Positions 23,394-33,305 of a stretch of DNA of 64,000 nucleotides are shown here, piece by piece (position 1 is the first letter of the stretch; every line of letters starts with the position of its first letter). Source of the stretch: Buchnera aphidicola (Kurisakia onigurumii). Lineage in GTDB: Bacteria; Pseudomonadota; Gammaproteobacteria; Enterobacterales; Enterobacteriaceae. The notes beneath the pieces are model-generated. The model was given only the letters and a program-made list of their open reading frames with translations. It was not told where the DNA came from and did not search any database. Both the position numbers and the translations under genes were made by a program. The DNA lies in contig NZ_CP135033.1 in NCBI RefSeq assembly GCF_039394605.1, forward strand, positions 434,001 to 498,000, written 5' to 3'.

Positions 23394-23422
23394 TTGACTA
23401 AACAATACATTTACTGTATATA
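23394..23422 (+). promoter_or_regulatory. Predicted sigma-70 promoter of tRNA-Ser
   Basis: The -35 hexamer TTGACT (23394-23399), a 17 bp spacer and the -10 hexamer TATATA (23417-23422) lie about 50 bp upstream of the mature tRNA-Ser 5' end. The near-consensus -35 in an A/T background makes it credible. Inference only; no transcript evidence. Confidence 0.6.
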
Positions 23423-23474
23423 TAAAAATATAAATTATTGCTATTTTTTAATTTAAAACTAAAATATGTAAACA

Positions 23475-23567
23475 GGTGAGGTGTCTGAGAGGATGAAAGA
23501 GCACGCCTGGAAAGTGTGTATACGAATAAAATTCGTATCAAGGGTTCGAATCCCTTTCTCACCACCA
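23475..23567 (+). tRNA. tRNA-Ser (GGA anticodon)
   Basis: This is a class II tRNA of 93 nt with the acceptor GGTGAGG paired to TCTCACC, an anticodon loop CTGGAAA giving GGA (reads UCC and UCU), a long variable arm with an ATACGAAT/ATTCGTAT stem, and the T loop TTCGAAT. The discriminator is A and the CCA end (23565-23567) appears encoded, unlike the other tRNAs in this window. The gene is divergent from aroK and convergent with deoD. Confidence 0.96.
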
Positions 23568-23612
23568 ATTTACAATAAAAATAAAATTCATTAAAATATT
23601 TTTAAAAAAAAA

Positions 23613-24320
23613 TTATTTACAAATTGTTTCTAATACTATTTGTATACTTTTATTTAAAATAGATTCCCTTTCTTTATAACTCAATTTTTCACCACTTTCA
23701 ATATGATCTGAAACAGTACAAACAGATAAAGAATCTATATTATACAAAGATGATAAAAAATAAATTCCTGCAGTTTCCATTTCAATACCTAAAATACGGT
23801 GTTCTTTAATTATATTTATAATTTTTTTATCTTTCTGATAAAATAAATCAGTGGTAAACACATTTCCTATATGTACAGGTATATTTAATTTTTTTGATAT
23901 CTTATATGCATCTAAAACCAATTTAAAATTAGCTACTGCAGAAAAATCATAATTATTAAATCTAATTCGATTTATATTAGAATCCGTACATGCCCCTATT
24001 GCAATTATAATATCATTTAATTGTATATTATGTAATACACTTCCACATGTTCCTATTCTAATAATCTTTTTTACATTATAAAATTCTATTAATTCCGTTA
24101 AATAAATTGATACAGATGGGATCCCCATTCCATGACTTAAAATAGATATTCGAACATTTTTATAATAACCAGTATACCCTAACATATAACGTATTGTATT
24201 TATTTTAATTACATCTTGCAAATAATTATATGCTATATTTTTTACTCTAACAGGATCTCCTGCTATGATTATTTTATCAGAAATATCTTTTTTTTGAGCA
24301 TTTATATGATTTGAAGACAT
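23613..24320 (-). CDS. deoD: Purine nucleoside phosphorylase
   Basis: DeoD (235 aa) phosphorolyses purine (deoxy)nucleosides to base plus pentose 1-phosphate. The hexameric type is shown by GDPVRVKNIAYNYL, LSHGMGIPSVSIY, IRIGTCGSV and EMETAGIY. The start MSSNHINAQKKD aligns with E. coli MATPHINAEMGD; the in-frame extension to 24353 was rejected. It follows deoB by 54 bp, so ribose 1-phosphate can pass to DeoB. Here it supports salvage of host purines. Confidence 0.95.
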   Translation of the reverse strand: MSSNHINAQKKDISDKIIIAGDPVRVKNIAYNYLQDVIKINTIRYMLGYTGYYKNVRISILSHGMGIPSVSIYLTELIEFYNVKKIIRIGTCGSVLHNIQLNDIIIAIGACTDSNINRIRFNNYDFSAVANFKLVLDAYKISKKLNIPVHIGNVFTTDLFYQKDKKIINIIKEHRILGIEMETAGIYFLSSLYNIDSLSVCTVSDHIESGEKLSYKERESILNKSIQIVLETICK

Positions 24321-24374
24321 TAAAATTCTCTTATTTATTGACAATAAAAACATTTATTTTTATGTTATATTTTT

Positions 24375-25601
24375 TTATATTATTATTTCTTTCCCATAAT
24401 TCATTTTGCTTAAACAAAAATATTTTGCAATAGTTTGACTAATATCTGCAAAAGTTTTTCTATGTCCTATAAAAATAGGCAAATTATTTTTTTTATATAT
24501 TAATATAGGAATATATTCACGGGTATGATCTGTTCCAATCCATGTTGGATCACAACCATGATCAGCTGTAATAATTAATAAATCTTGTTTTGTAATTAAT
24601 TTTAATAAATTAGGCAACATTTCATCAAATTTTTCTAATTCATTAGCATATCCTAAAACATCACGTCTATGACCCCATACAGAATCAAAATCTACAAAAT
24701 TAGTTAAAATAATTGAATCTTTATTACATGATTTAATTGCACTTATAGTAGAACTAAAAAGATTTTTACTACCATATGCTTGTATTTTCTTTGTGATACC
24801 AACACCAGAATAAATATCAAATATTTTTCCTACAGAAATAACAGAACCTTGACGTTCAGTAATTAGTTTTTCCATCACAGTAATATCACTAGGAGGAATC
24901 GAAAAATCTTTTCTATTATTTGTACGTATAAAATTTCTTTTTTCATATCCTATAAAAGGACGAGCAATAACACGCGCTATTTTATAATTATTTTCATCTA
25001 AAATTTTTCTTACCAAATAACATAATTCATATAAATTTTTTAAACCAAAGATATGTTCATGACATGCTATCTGAAAAACAGAATCAGAGGAAGTATAAAA
25101 AATAGGATATTTTGTTTTTATGTGTTTTTCTCCTAAATATTCCAATATTTCCGTTCCAGATGAATGACAATTTCCTAAAATACCCTTAATTTTTGCAGAA
25201 AATAATATTTTTTCTAACAAAACTTTAGGAAAACTATTTTCTGTGCTTTTAAAATAATCCCAATTGAACAAAACAGGAACACCTGCTATTTCCCAATGAC
25301 CAGAAATAGTATCTTTACCAGATGAAATTTCACTTGCATAACCATAACTTCCGATAATGTTTTTATTACAATTATTTATTCCAGTAGGAAATTCAGAATG
25401 TATGTATTTATAAGACAAACCTAAACCTAGAGAAATTAAATTAGGAATATGCAATTTATTCCTTTTTCCATATAAATATTGCATATGACAAAATTGAGAA
25501 ATATGACCAAAAGTGTTTGATCCATGATCACTAAATTTATAAGAATCTTCTGTTGATCCTATTCCAAAAGAATCTAGTATTAATATAATTACTTTTTTCA
25601 T
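24375..25601 (-). CDS. deoB: Phosphopentomutase
   Basis: DeoB (408 aa, E. coli 407) converts (deoxy)ribose 1-phosphate to 5-phosphate. It is an alkaline-phosphatase-superfamily metalloenzyme: N-terminal LDSFGIGST metal ligands, the SSGKDTISGHWEIAG active-site region with the nucleophilic Thr, and the C-terminal ITADHGCDPTWIGTDHTRE ligands. It is first in deoB-deoD; deoC and deoA of E. coli are not present here. Confidence 0.96.
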   Translation of the reverse strand: MKKVIILILDSFGIGSTEDSYKFSDHGSNTFGHISQFCHMQYLYGKRNKLHIPNLISLGLGLSYKYIHSEFPTGINNCNKNIIGSYGYASEISSGKDTISGHWEIAGVPVLFNWDYFKSTENSFPKVLLEKILFSAKIKGILGNCHSSGTEILEYLGEKHIKTKYPIFYTSSDSVFQIACHEHIFGLKNLYELCYLVRKILDENNYKIARVIARPFIGYEKRNFIRTNNRKDFSIPPSDITVMEKLITERQGSVISVGKIFDIYSGVGITKKIQAYGSKNLFSSTISAIKSCNKDSIILTNFVDFDSVWGHRRDVLGYANELEKFDEMLPNLLKLITKQDLLIITADHGCDPTWIGTDHTREYIPILIYKKNNLPIFIGHRKTFADISQTIAKYFCLSKMNYGKEIII

Positions 25602-25684
25602 AATATATTTATTTAATTATTTTTTTATTTTAATATATTATAATATATCAAAATACTATTCTTTAAAAACATAAAAATTAAAAA

Positions 25685-27292
25685 CTACATAATTTGATAT
25701 TCTCTAGTTTTAGAAAAAATAATATCTTTATTTCTAGCAGTAATAATTTTTAAATTAATCATACTTGGAAAAAAATAAATTAATAAATTATCTTTATCTA
25801 AACCTAAATAAGATTCATTTTGTTGTTTAAAAAAATTTAATTTATCAACATATTTAGAACTTATCCATCTAATACAACAAATATTAATATTTTCATAAAT
25901 TGGTTCTATATTATATTCCATTCTTAATCGATCTGAAATAATTTCAAATTGTAATATACCAATTACACCTATTATTAAACTATTATTTTGAATGGATCGG
26001 AATATCTGCACAGATCCTTCTTCAGATAATTGAAATAAACCTTTTAGCAATTTTTTTTGTTGTAAAGGATTTTTTAATCTAATTTTACGAAATATTTCTG
26101 GAGAAAAATAAGGAATTCCTAAAAATTTTATTTTTTCTCCTTCAGTAAAAGTGTCTCCTATCTGAATATTTCCATGATTATGAATTCCAATAATATCTCC
26201 TGGATATGCTTCTTGTATAAAATATCTTTCTCCTGCTAAAAAATAAAATGCATCTCTGATGATTAAATTCTTTAAAGTTCTAGTTTGTTTAATTTTTATT
26301 CCTTTAAAATATTTTCCTGATACAATTCTCATAAATGCTATTCTATCTCGATGTTTTAAATCCATATTAGCTTGTATTTTAAAAATAAAACCTGAAAACT
26401 TAGATTCTTGTGGATAAATTTTACGTATATTTGTTCTTCTATATAATGGATTAGGAGCCCATTCTACTAAAGCTTGTAGTACTTGATCTATTCCAAAATT
26501 TTTTAAAGCTGTTCCAAAAAAAACTGGTGTTAAATTACCTTGTAAAAATTCTTTTTTATTAAAAATAAAAAAATTCTTTTTAAGAAAATGTACTTCTCTT
26601 CTTATATTTAATATAGTATTATAATCAAAAAAATTTTTTAAATGAGGATGAAATAAACCTGTAATTTTTTTTAAATCACTTCTATTATTAAAAAATGAAG
26701 AATAAAAATTAATTTCTTCAGATTTTAAATTATATATTCCTTGTAAAAATGAACCAGTTCCAATGGGCCATGTTATAGGAGAACTAATAATGTTGAATTC
26801 ACTTTCTATTTCTTCTAATAATTTAATTGGATTTTTAAAATCTCTATCAATTTTATTAATAAATGTAATGATAGGTTTTTTATACATACGAGCAACGGAA
26901 AGTAATTTACGTGTTTGTTCTTCAACTCCTTTACTAGCATCTATAATCATAAGACAACAATCTACAGCTGTTAAAATTCGATATGTATCTTCAGAAAAAT
27001 CCGAATGTCCGGGAGTATCTAATAAATTAATTAATTTATTTTTATAAATAAATCTCATTACTGAAGTAGTAATAGAAATTCCTCGCTTTTTTTCTATATG
27101 CATCCAATCTGATTTAGTATATTTTTTATTTTTTTTAGGTTTAATACTTCCAGTATTATGTATTACTTTTCCAATAAATAATATTTTTTCTGTAATGGTA
27201 GTTTTTCCTGAGTCCGGATGAGAAATAATAGCAAAAGTACGTCTTTTATGTATTTCTTCTAGTAAATTCTTATTTTTTTTGAAATTATTCAT
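25685..27292 (-). CDS. prfC: Peptide chain release factor 3
   Basis: RF3 (535 aa, near 529) is the GTPase that recycles RF1/RF2 from the ribosome. The P-loop is SHPDSGKTT (E. coli SHPDAGKTT), with KKRGISITTSVM, LLDTPGHSDFSEDTYR and NKIDRD. RF3-specific regions such as DAFYFLAGERYFIQEAYPGDIIG follow. The family start MNNFKKNKNLLEEIHKRRT fits. It is dispensable in E. coli, so its retention in a reduced genome is notable. Confidence 0.96.
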   Translation of the reverse strand: MNNFKKNKNLLEEIHKRRTFAIISHPDSGKTTITEKILFIGKVIHNTGSIKPKKNKKYTKSDWMHIEKKRGISITTSVMRFIYKNKLINLLDTPGHSDFSEDTYRILTAVDCCLMIIDASKGVEEQTRKLLSVARMYKKPIITFINKIDRDFKNPIKLLEEIESEFNIISSPITWPIGTGSFLQGIYNLKSEEINFYSSFFNNRSDLKKITGLFHPHLKNFFDYNTILNIRREVHFLKKNFFIFNKKEFLQGNLTPVFFGTALKNFGIDQVLQALVEWAPNPLYRRTNIRKIYPQESKFSGFIFKIQANMDLKHRDRIAFMRIVSGKYFKGIKIKQTRTLKNLIIRDAFYFLAGERYFIQEAYPGDIIGIHNHGNIQIGDTFTEGEKIKFLGIPYFSPEIFRKIRLKNPLQQKKLLKGLFQLSEEGSVQIFRSIQNNSLIIGVIGILQFEIISDRLRMEYNIEPIYENINICCIRWISSKYVDKLNFFKQQNESYLGLDKDNLLIYFFPSMINLKIITARNKDIIFSKTREYQIM

Positions 27293-27394
27293 AATAATTT
27301 ATTTTTAAATAAATCTAATTTTATAAAATTAAAAAGATTTTTTTTGAAAAAACATACATTTAATAAGATTAATATATTCATATTGCATTATTAA

Positions 27395-27982
27395 TTATTT
27401 AAAAAAAGAATGTGATCCTATTTTATGATTGGTAATATCTTTAATTCCTTTTAAATCTGAAAATTTTTTTAAAAAATTTTTTTCAATACCTTCCTTTAAA
27501 GTTACTGAAATCATAGAACAACCATTACATCCTCCACTAAATTCTACTAAAGCATAACCTTTTTCATTAATTTTAATTAGTTTTATTTGACCTCCATGGG
27601 CAGACAAATTAGGATTTATTTTTTTTGTAAAATAATTATCAACTTTTTTTTCTATATTTGAAAAAAATTTATTTTCTAAACTTTTTTTAGCATAAGGAGC
27701 ATGTAAAATTAATTTATAATTTAAAGAATTTTTTTTAGAAATATCAATTTTTGATTTTTTAAAATATTTTAATTCATACTTATTAACATAACAAAGAAAA
27801 TCTCCATAATTAATTGTAATATCATTTTTTTCAATTTCACTAGAATGACAATACGAAACTCCACATTCTGCTTTAATAGTTCCAGGATTGATAATAAAAA
27901 TACGCAAATTAGTATTTTTCTTTTCTTTTTTTAATAAATTTTTAAAATAAATTTTTGCATTTTCAGATATAAATATAGGCAT
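27395..27982 (-). CDS. nfuA: Fe-S biogenesis protein NfuA
   Basis: NfuA (195 aa, near 191) carries [4Fe-4S] clusters to target enzymes. The N-terminal A-type-like domain includes NPGTIKAECGVSYC and the C-terminal Nfu domain carries the cluster-binding CxxC in FSGGCNGCSMISVTLKEGI. The ATG at 27982 was chosen; the next upstream candidate is TTG. In E. coli gntX lies between nfuA and bioH; it is missing here and bioH is divergent. Confidence 0.96.
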   Translation of the reverse strand: MPIFISENAKIYFKNLLKKEKKNTNLRIFIINPGTIKAECGVSYCHSSEIEKNDITINYGDFLCYVNKYELKYFKKSKIDISKKNSLNYKLILHAPYAKKSLENKFFSNIEKKVDNYFTKKINPNLSAHGGQIKLIKINEKGYALVEFSGGCNGCSMISVTLKEGIEKNFLKKFSDLKGIKDITNHKIGSHSFFK

Positions 27983-28114
27983 TTTTTTCAATAAAAATAA
28001 TTGTTATATAAATACATAAATTTTATGTATAATATTATTTAAGAATATATTGATTATATCATTTATTAAATAAATATGTACCGTACAAAAACAAATATTT
28101 TTTTTAAAATAAAA

Positions 28115-28870
28115 ATGAAAAAATTTCGTTTAAAAATAATAGGAAATGGAAAAATCAATTTAATATTAATTCATGGATGGGCTTTTGATTCAAATGTATG
28201 GATATATATTATTCAAAATTTATATAAATATTTTAAAATATATTTAATAGATTTGCCAGGATATGGAATCAATTTAAATATTACAGTCAATAATATTGAA
28301 GATATTATTAGAATTCTAAAATACAATTGTCCAAATAATTCAATTTGGATAGGCTGGTCTTTAGGAGGATTAATAGTAAATAAAATAGCAAATAAATTTC
28401 CTAAAAAAATATTGGGAATAATTAATATTGCTTCTTCTCCATGTTTTATCAAAAAAATATCTTGGCCAGGTAATTCAAAAAAAATTTTTTATAATATTTA
28501 TAAAAACATGAAAAATAATTATTTTAAAACAATAAAAAATTTTTTAGAAATTCAAATGTTATATAAAAAAAATAATTTTTTAAAAAAAAAATTATTAAAT
28601 CATAGTCAACCGAAAAATAAATCGATAAAAATAGGATTAAAAATAATTTTAGAAGAAGATTTCAGAAAATTTAATTATTATACTTCCATACCTATTTTAT
28701 ATATATTAGGAGAATATGATTCTATTATACCAAATAAAACATATTTTATATTAAAAGAAAATAAAAATATTAATTGTGTTAATATACAAAAAGCAGCACA
28801 TACATTAATATTATTTAATTATGAAGAAATATGTTCTCATATTTTAATTTTTATAAAAAATATTAAATAA
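28115..28870 (+). CDS. bioH: Pimeloyl-ACP methyl ester carboxylesterase BioH
   Basis: BioH (251 aa) hydrolyses pimeloyl-ACP methyl ester, ending pimelate-moiety synthesis for biotin. It has an alpha/beta-hydrolase fold: HGWAFDSNVW oxyanion region, nucleophile Ser in IGWSLGG, Asp in EYDSIIP and His in AAHTLILF. The start MKKFRLKIIGNGKIN was chosen by comparison with E. coli; an in-frame ATG at 28076 would add 13 residues, and neither start has a clear Shine-Dalgarno. IASSPCF before KKISWPG matches E. coli well. Confidence 0.9.
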   Translation: MKKFRLKIIGNGKINLILIHGWAFDSNVWIYIIQNLYKYFKIYLIDLPGYGINLNITVNNIEDIIRILKYNCPNNSIWIGWSLGGLIVNKIANKFPKKILGIINIASSPCFIKKISWPGNSKKIFYNIYKNMKNNYFKTIKNFLEIQMLYKKNNFLKKKLLNHSQPKNKSIKIGLKIILEEDFRKFNYYTSIPILYILGEYDSIIPNKTYFILKENKNINCVNIQKAAHTLILFNYEEICSHILIFIKNIK

Positions 28871-28900
28871 TATTTTAATTATTATCTGTATATAAAAAAA

Positions 28901-28931
28901 TTGTAAAACCCTAAAAAATGGGGCTTTACAA
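28901..28931. terminator. Bidirectional terminator between bioH and ssb
   Basis: Inverted repeat TTGTAAAACCC (28901-28911) with GGGCTTTACAA (28921-28931) and a 9 nt loop. The minus-strand RNA pairs fully (one G-U), the plus-strand RNA has one A-C mismatch. A T-rich run follows on both sides (TTTTTTTATTTTTTT downstream on plus, TTTTTTTATATA on minus). It sits in the 93 bp between the convergent bioH and ssb genes. Confidence 0.75.
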
Positions 28932-28963
28932 AAATAATTTTTTTATTTTTTTACAATTAATAT

Positions 28964-29509
28964 TTAAAAAGGAATATCATCATCAAAATTTATTGAAGTA
29001 TTATTATCAGAAGATTGAATAGAATCTTTTTTATATTTATCAATTTTTTTTAAATCATTATTATTAATAATATTTTTTTTATAATTTCTATCAGATATTA
29101 TATTTTTGTTATCTTTTTTATTTACTGGTATAGAAGAAGAATAATTAGAAGAATTAGAATTACGAGTACCCAACATTTGCATCGTACCTCCAATATTTAC
29201 AATAATTTCCGTAGTATATCGTTCTGTTCCATTTTGATCTTGCCATTTTCTTGTTTGAATAGATCCCTCGATATATACTTGTGATCCTTTTTTTAAATAT
29301 TCTCCAGCAATTTCAGCTAATTTTCCAAATAATACAATTCTATGCCATTCTGTTTTTTCTTTCATCTCTCCAGTATTTTTATCTCTCCAAACATCTGAAG
29401 TTGCTAAGTTAATATTTGCTACAGCACCTCCATTAGGCATATATCGTACTTCAGGATCTTGTCCTAAATGTCCTATCAAAATAGCTTTATTAACTCCTCT
29501 GCTCGCCAT
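28964..29509 (-). CDS. ssb: Single-stranded DNA-binding protein
   Basis: SSB (181 aa, near 178) coats single-stranded DNA as a tetramer. The OB fold spans the first ~110 residues ([20 protein letters not shown] at the start, [20 protein letters not shown] in the middle). The low-complexity Asn/Lys/Ser linker ends in the acidic tip DDDIPF, the docking site for partner proteins. AGAGGT precedes the ATG by nine bases. It is followed by a strong bidirectional hairpin. Confidence 0.97.
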   Translation of the reverse strand: MASRGVNKAILIGHLGQDPEVRYMPNGGAVANINLATSDVWRDKNTGEMKEKTEWHRIVLFGKLAEIAGEYLKKGSQVYIEGSIQTRKWQDQNGTERYTTEIIVNIGGTMQMLGTRNSNSSNYSSSIPVNKKDNKNIISDRNYKKNIINNNDLKKIDKYKKDSIQSSDNNTSINFDDDIPF

Positions 29510-29775
29510 TGTAAATTACCTCTAATAAATATTTTTTATTTTATATATATTATCATATTAATAATGATATTTTTAACTTAATTAAAATATACATTTTAAG
29601 ATATTTAAATGTTTTTAATAAATAAAATATATTTTTAATATTTTTTTTATTTGAGCTTTAAATTCTTTACATTATACTAATATGACAAAATCATAAAAAA
29701 TAAAATAATTAACAAATAAAATAAAATTTTATATAGTAAAAAATATCATATTTAATATAATTAAGAATAAAAATA

Positions 29776-30757
29776 ATGGATAAAAAAAAAAAACAATATC
29801 AATTCTGTGTAGCTCCTATGTTAAGATATACTGATGAATCTTGTCGTGTTTTATATAGAAAATTTACTAAAAAATCAGTTTTATTTACAGAGATGATTCT
29901 TTTTAATCAATTGATTAATAAACATCATTATATACTTCCATATAATAAAGAAAATCATGATCCTGTAATTGTGCAATTAGCTGGAAACAATTCGTTAGAT
30001 TTATCAAAATGTTCTAAAATAATATATGATAAAAATTATAAAGAAATCAATTTAAATATAGGATGTCCTTCTAAATCTTCTGAAAAAGGAAATTTCGGAA
30101 TATACTTAATGAAAAATATTAATACAGTACTAGATTTGATAAAATCCATAGAAGATTCCGTATCTATAAAAATAAGTATCAAAACAAGAATAGGAATAGA
30201 AAACAATAATGAATATGCATTCTTAAAAAATTTTATTTATGAAATTACAGAAAAAACATCTTGTAAAATTTTTTTTATTCATGCAAGAATAGCTATATTA
30301 AATGGATTTTCTCCAAAAAATAACCGTACTATACCACCTTTAAAATATGATTATGTTTATAAAATAAAAAAAGATTTTCCTAATACAACAATAATCATTA
30401 ATGGAGAAATCAATTCTATAAAAAAATCTATTCAACATTTAAAAAAAGTAGATGGAGTCATGATCGGAAGGATGATTTATAAAAATCCATTACTATTAAA
30501 TAACATTGACAATATTATTTATAAAAAAAAACAAAAAAAAAAAAAATAATATCACTACTCTTATCAATGAATATATTAATGAACAATTATCAAATAATTT
30601 CCCTATAAGGAAAATTCTTAGACCACTAGCAGGATTATTATATAAAACTAATAAATCTTCTATTTGGAAACAAAAAATAAATAAATGCATTCAAAAAAAT
30701 AAAATTGAAAAAAAAAAATTAAATAAAATTTTAAATACTGTAATTAATTTTTTGTAA
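29776..30757 (+). pseudogene. dusA: tRNA-dihydrouridine synthase A, frameshifted at a poly(A) run
   Basis: DusA reduces U20/U20a in the tRNA D-loop with FMN and NADPH. Residues 1-257 (29776-30549) hold the TIM barrel: APMLRYTDESCR, FTEMI, the catalytic Cys in NLNIGCPS, and MIGRMIYKNP. The frame ends at TAA right after 14 A (30533-30546). The C-terminal helical domain (LINEYINEQL ... GLLYKTNKSSIWKQKI) continues in the next frame to 30757. Removing one A, or slippage to 13 or 16 A, joins them into about 327 aa, the normal length. It may be rescued by transcriptional slippage; otherwise it is a fresh pseudogene. Confidence 0.85.
30533..30546 (+). repeat. 14-A homopolymer at the dusA frame break
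   Basis: Fourteen A follow a nearby run of nine A (30523-30531), separated by one C. The first dusA frame reaches TAA at 30547-30549 directly after the run. Thirteen A would restore the full reading frame. Confidence 0.9.
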
Positions 30758-30830
30758 AAACATATCTTATTATTTTTTTTAAAATAATATAAATACATTT
30801 ATATCTAAATTTTGGTACATCATAATCAAA

Positions 30831-32252
30831 ATGGAAAATAAAAAAAAAATAAATAAAATATATGATCGCCAAACTCATCGATTGCAAATCCCTCCTCATT
30901 CATTAGAAGCGGAGCAATCAGTATTAGGTGGGTTAATGTTAGATAACGATAAATGGGATTCCATTTCCGAACGAATTGTTTATGAAGATTTTTTTAGCAA
31001 ACCACATCAAATTATATTTAAAGAAATGCAATATTTATTAGAAATAGGTCAACCTATTGATTTAATTACCTTAGCAGAATCTTTAGAACAAAAAGGACAA
31101 TTAAAAAATGTAGGTTTTTTTTCTTATTTAGCAGAATTATCTAAAAATACTCCTAGTACAGCTAATATATCTGCTTATGCAGATATTGTTAGAGAAAGGT
31201 CAATAGTTAGAGAAATGATATCTGTAGCAAACAAAATTGCAGAATCAGGTTATGACACTAAAGGTAGAAAAAGTGAAGAATTATTAGATTATGCTGAATC
31301 TAGTGTTTTTAAAATAGCTGAAAAAAGATTTAGAAACAATTCTGGACCTAAAAATATTATTCAAATACTTGAAAGTACAGTTACTAGAATTGAAAAACTG
31401 TTTGATACTCCATTAAATGGAATTACTGGAATAAATACTGGATATCAAGATCTAAATAAAAAAACGTCAGGATTACAACCTTCAGAATTGATTATTATAG
31501 CAGCTAGACCTTCTATGGGAAAAACTACTTTTGCTATGAATTTATGTGAAAATATATCTATGATATATGAAAAACCTGTATTAATATTTAGTTTAGAAAT
31601 GCCCGCTGAACAAATCATGATGCGTATGTTAGCTTCTCTTTCAAGAGTCAACCAAGCAAATATACGAACAGGTAATTTAAATGACGAAGATTGGTCTCGT
31701 ATCTCAAGTACAATTAATATTTTAATAAAAAAAAAGAACATTTATATAGATGATTCATCTGCTTTAACACCTAGCGAAGTACGATCTAGAGCAAGAAGAA
31801 TTTATCGTGAAAATAAAGGGTTAAGTGTAATCATGATTGATTATTTACAATTAATGAGAGTTCCTTCATTTTCTGAAAATAGAGCATTAGAGATTGCTGA
31901 AATTTCTAGAACATTAAAAGCATTATCAAAAGAACTTCAAGTTCCAATTATAGCATTATCTCAATTAAATAGATCTTTAGAACAAAGATCTGATAAAAGA
32001 CCAGTAAATTCTGATCTACGAGAATCTGGTTCATTAGAACAAGATGCAGATCTAATCATGTTTATTTATCGCGACGAAGTGTATCATGAAGATACTGATC
32101 TCAAAGGAATTGCTGAAATAATAATTGGAAAACAAAGAAATGGACCTGTAGGAACAGTAAAATTAACTTTTAATGGACATTGGTCTAGATTTGATAATTA
32201 TGCAGACCCATATTATAACAAAAATAATACGTTAAAAAAATCTTACAAATAA
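30831..32252 (+). CDS. dnaB: Replicative DNA helicase
   Basis: DnaB (473 aa, near 471) is the hexameric 5'-3' helicase at the replication fork. The N-terminal primase-interacting domain contains PPHSLEAEQSVLGGLMLDN and TLAESLEQKGQL. The RecA-like domain has Walker A ARPSMGKTT (residues 225-233), Walker B VIMIDYLQLM and the arginine-finger region QRNGPVGTVKLTF. In E. coli qorA separates it from dusA; here the spacer is 73 bp. Confidence 0.98.
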   Translation: MENKKKINKIYDRQTHRLQIPPHSLEAEQSVLGGLMLDNDKWDSISERIVYEDFFSKPHQIIFKEMQYLLEIGQPIDLITLAESLEQKGQLKNVGFFSYLAELSKNTPSTANISAYADIVRERSIVREMISVANKIAESGYDTKGRKSEELLDYAESSVFKIAEKRFRNNSGPKNIIQILESTVTRIEKLFDTPLNGITGINTGYQDLNKKTSGLQPSELIIIAARPSMGKTTFAMNLCENISMIYEKPVLIFSLEMPAEQIMMRMLASLSRVNQANIRTGNLNDEDWSRISSTINILIKKKNIYIDDSSALTPSEVRSRARRIYRENKGLSVIMIDYLQLMRVPSFSENRALEIAEISRTLKALSKELQVPIIALSQLNRSLEQRSDKRPVNSDLRESGSLEQDADLIMFIYRDEVYHEDTDLKGIAEIIIGKQRNGPVGTVKLTFNGHWSRFDNYADPYYNKNNTLKKSYK

Positions 32253-32331
32253 AAAATTGCAATAATAATTTAAAATATTTACAATAAAATGTTTATATCA
32301 TTAAATGTATAATTCTGGAAAAAATAAAAAT

Positions 32332-33300
32332 ATGAATATAAAACTTGGTGTAATAATGGATCCAATTAGTTCTATCAATGTTCAAAAAGATTCAACTTTT
32401 GCAATGTTAATAGAATCTCAAAAGAGAGGTTTTAAAATTTTTTATATGGAAGTAAAAGATATATTTTGGAAAAATAAAAAAGCATATGGAATATCTAAAA
32501 TACTCCAAGTAAATTATAATTTAAAGAAATGGTTTAATTTTATTGAAGAAAAAATAATTAATTTATCTGATTTAGATGTAATTTTAATGAGAAAAGATCC
32601 TCCTTTTGATATGGAATTTATTTATTGTACTTACATATTAGAATTTGTAGAAAAAACAGGAGTATTAATCATAAATAAACCTAAAAGTTTAAGAAACTGT
32701 AATGAAAAAATATTTACTTGTAATTTTAAAAATATAATTCCAAATACATTAATTTCTAAAAATAAAAAAGAAATAAAAAAATTTATTGAAGAAAATAATG
32801 AAATTATAGTAAAACCTTTAGATGCTATGGGAGGACATTCCATATTTAAAATATCCAAAGGAGATCCAAATATATCCGTAATAATTGAAACAATGACAAA
32901 AAAAGAAAATAGATATTGTATAGCACAAAATTATATTTCAGATATAAAACATGGAGATAAACGAATTCTGATAATTAATGGAAAACCAATTTCTTATTGT
33001 TTGGCAAGAATACCTCTAAAAGGAGAAGTAAGAGGAAATTTAGCTTCAGGAGGAATAGGAAAAGTACAACCAATTACTAAAAATGATTTATATATTGTTG
33101 AACAAATCTCTAAAACACTAAAAAAAAGAGGTTTATTATTCGTAGGTATAGATATAATCGGAAATTTTTTAACAGAAATAAATATTACTAGTCCTACATG
33201 TATAATTGAAATAGAAAAAGAAACGAAAATACCTATTACAAAAAAAATAATTAATATGATTGAAAAAAAAATATATATAATTAAAAAAAGAAGAAAATAA
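32332..33300 (+). CDS. gshB: Glutathione synthetase
   Basis: GshB (322 aa) joins gamma-glutamylcysteine and glycine with ATP. It is an ATP-grasp enzyme: VILMRKDPPFDMEFIY, VKPLDAMGGHSIFKI, GDKRILIINGKPISYCLARIP and the metal-binding ITSPTCIIEIE. The ATG at 32332 aligns with E. coli MIKLGIVMDPI; an upstream ATG at 32305 adds nine residues. It is 5 bp from yqgF; E. coli yqgE between them is lost. Confidence 0.96.
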   Translation: MNIKLGVIMDPISSINVQKDSTFAMLIESQKRGFKIFYMEVKDIFWKNKKAYGISKILQVNYNLKKWFNFIEEKIINLSDLDVILMRKDPPFDMEFIYCTYILEFVEKTGVLIINKPKSLRNCNEKIFTCNFKNIIPNTLISKNKKEIKKFIEENNEIIVKPLDAMGGHSIFKISKGDPNISVIIETMTKKENRYCIAQNYISDIKHGDKRILIINGKPISYCLARIPLKGEVRGNLASGGIGKVQPITKNDLYIVEQISKTLKKRGLLFVGIDIIGNFLTEINITSPTCIIEIEKETKIPITKKIINMIEKKIYIIKKRRK

Positions 33301-33305
33301 AAAAA

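Noticed and set aside
26763..27047. 94-residue plus-strand frame inside prfC
   Set aside because: Antisense to the conserved GTPase domain of RF3; shadow frame.
30506..30757. Separate 83-residue gene after dusA
   Set aside because: Its sequence from residue 16 on is the DusA C-terminal domain in a shifted frame; the first part is out-of-frame reading of the barrel.
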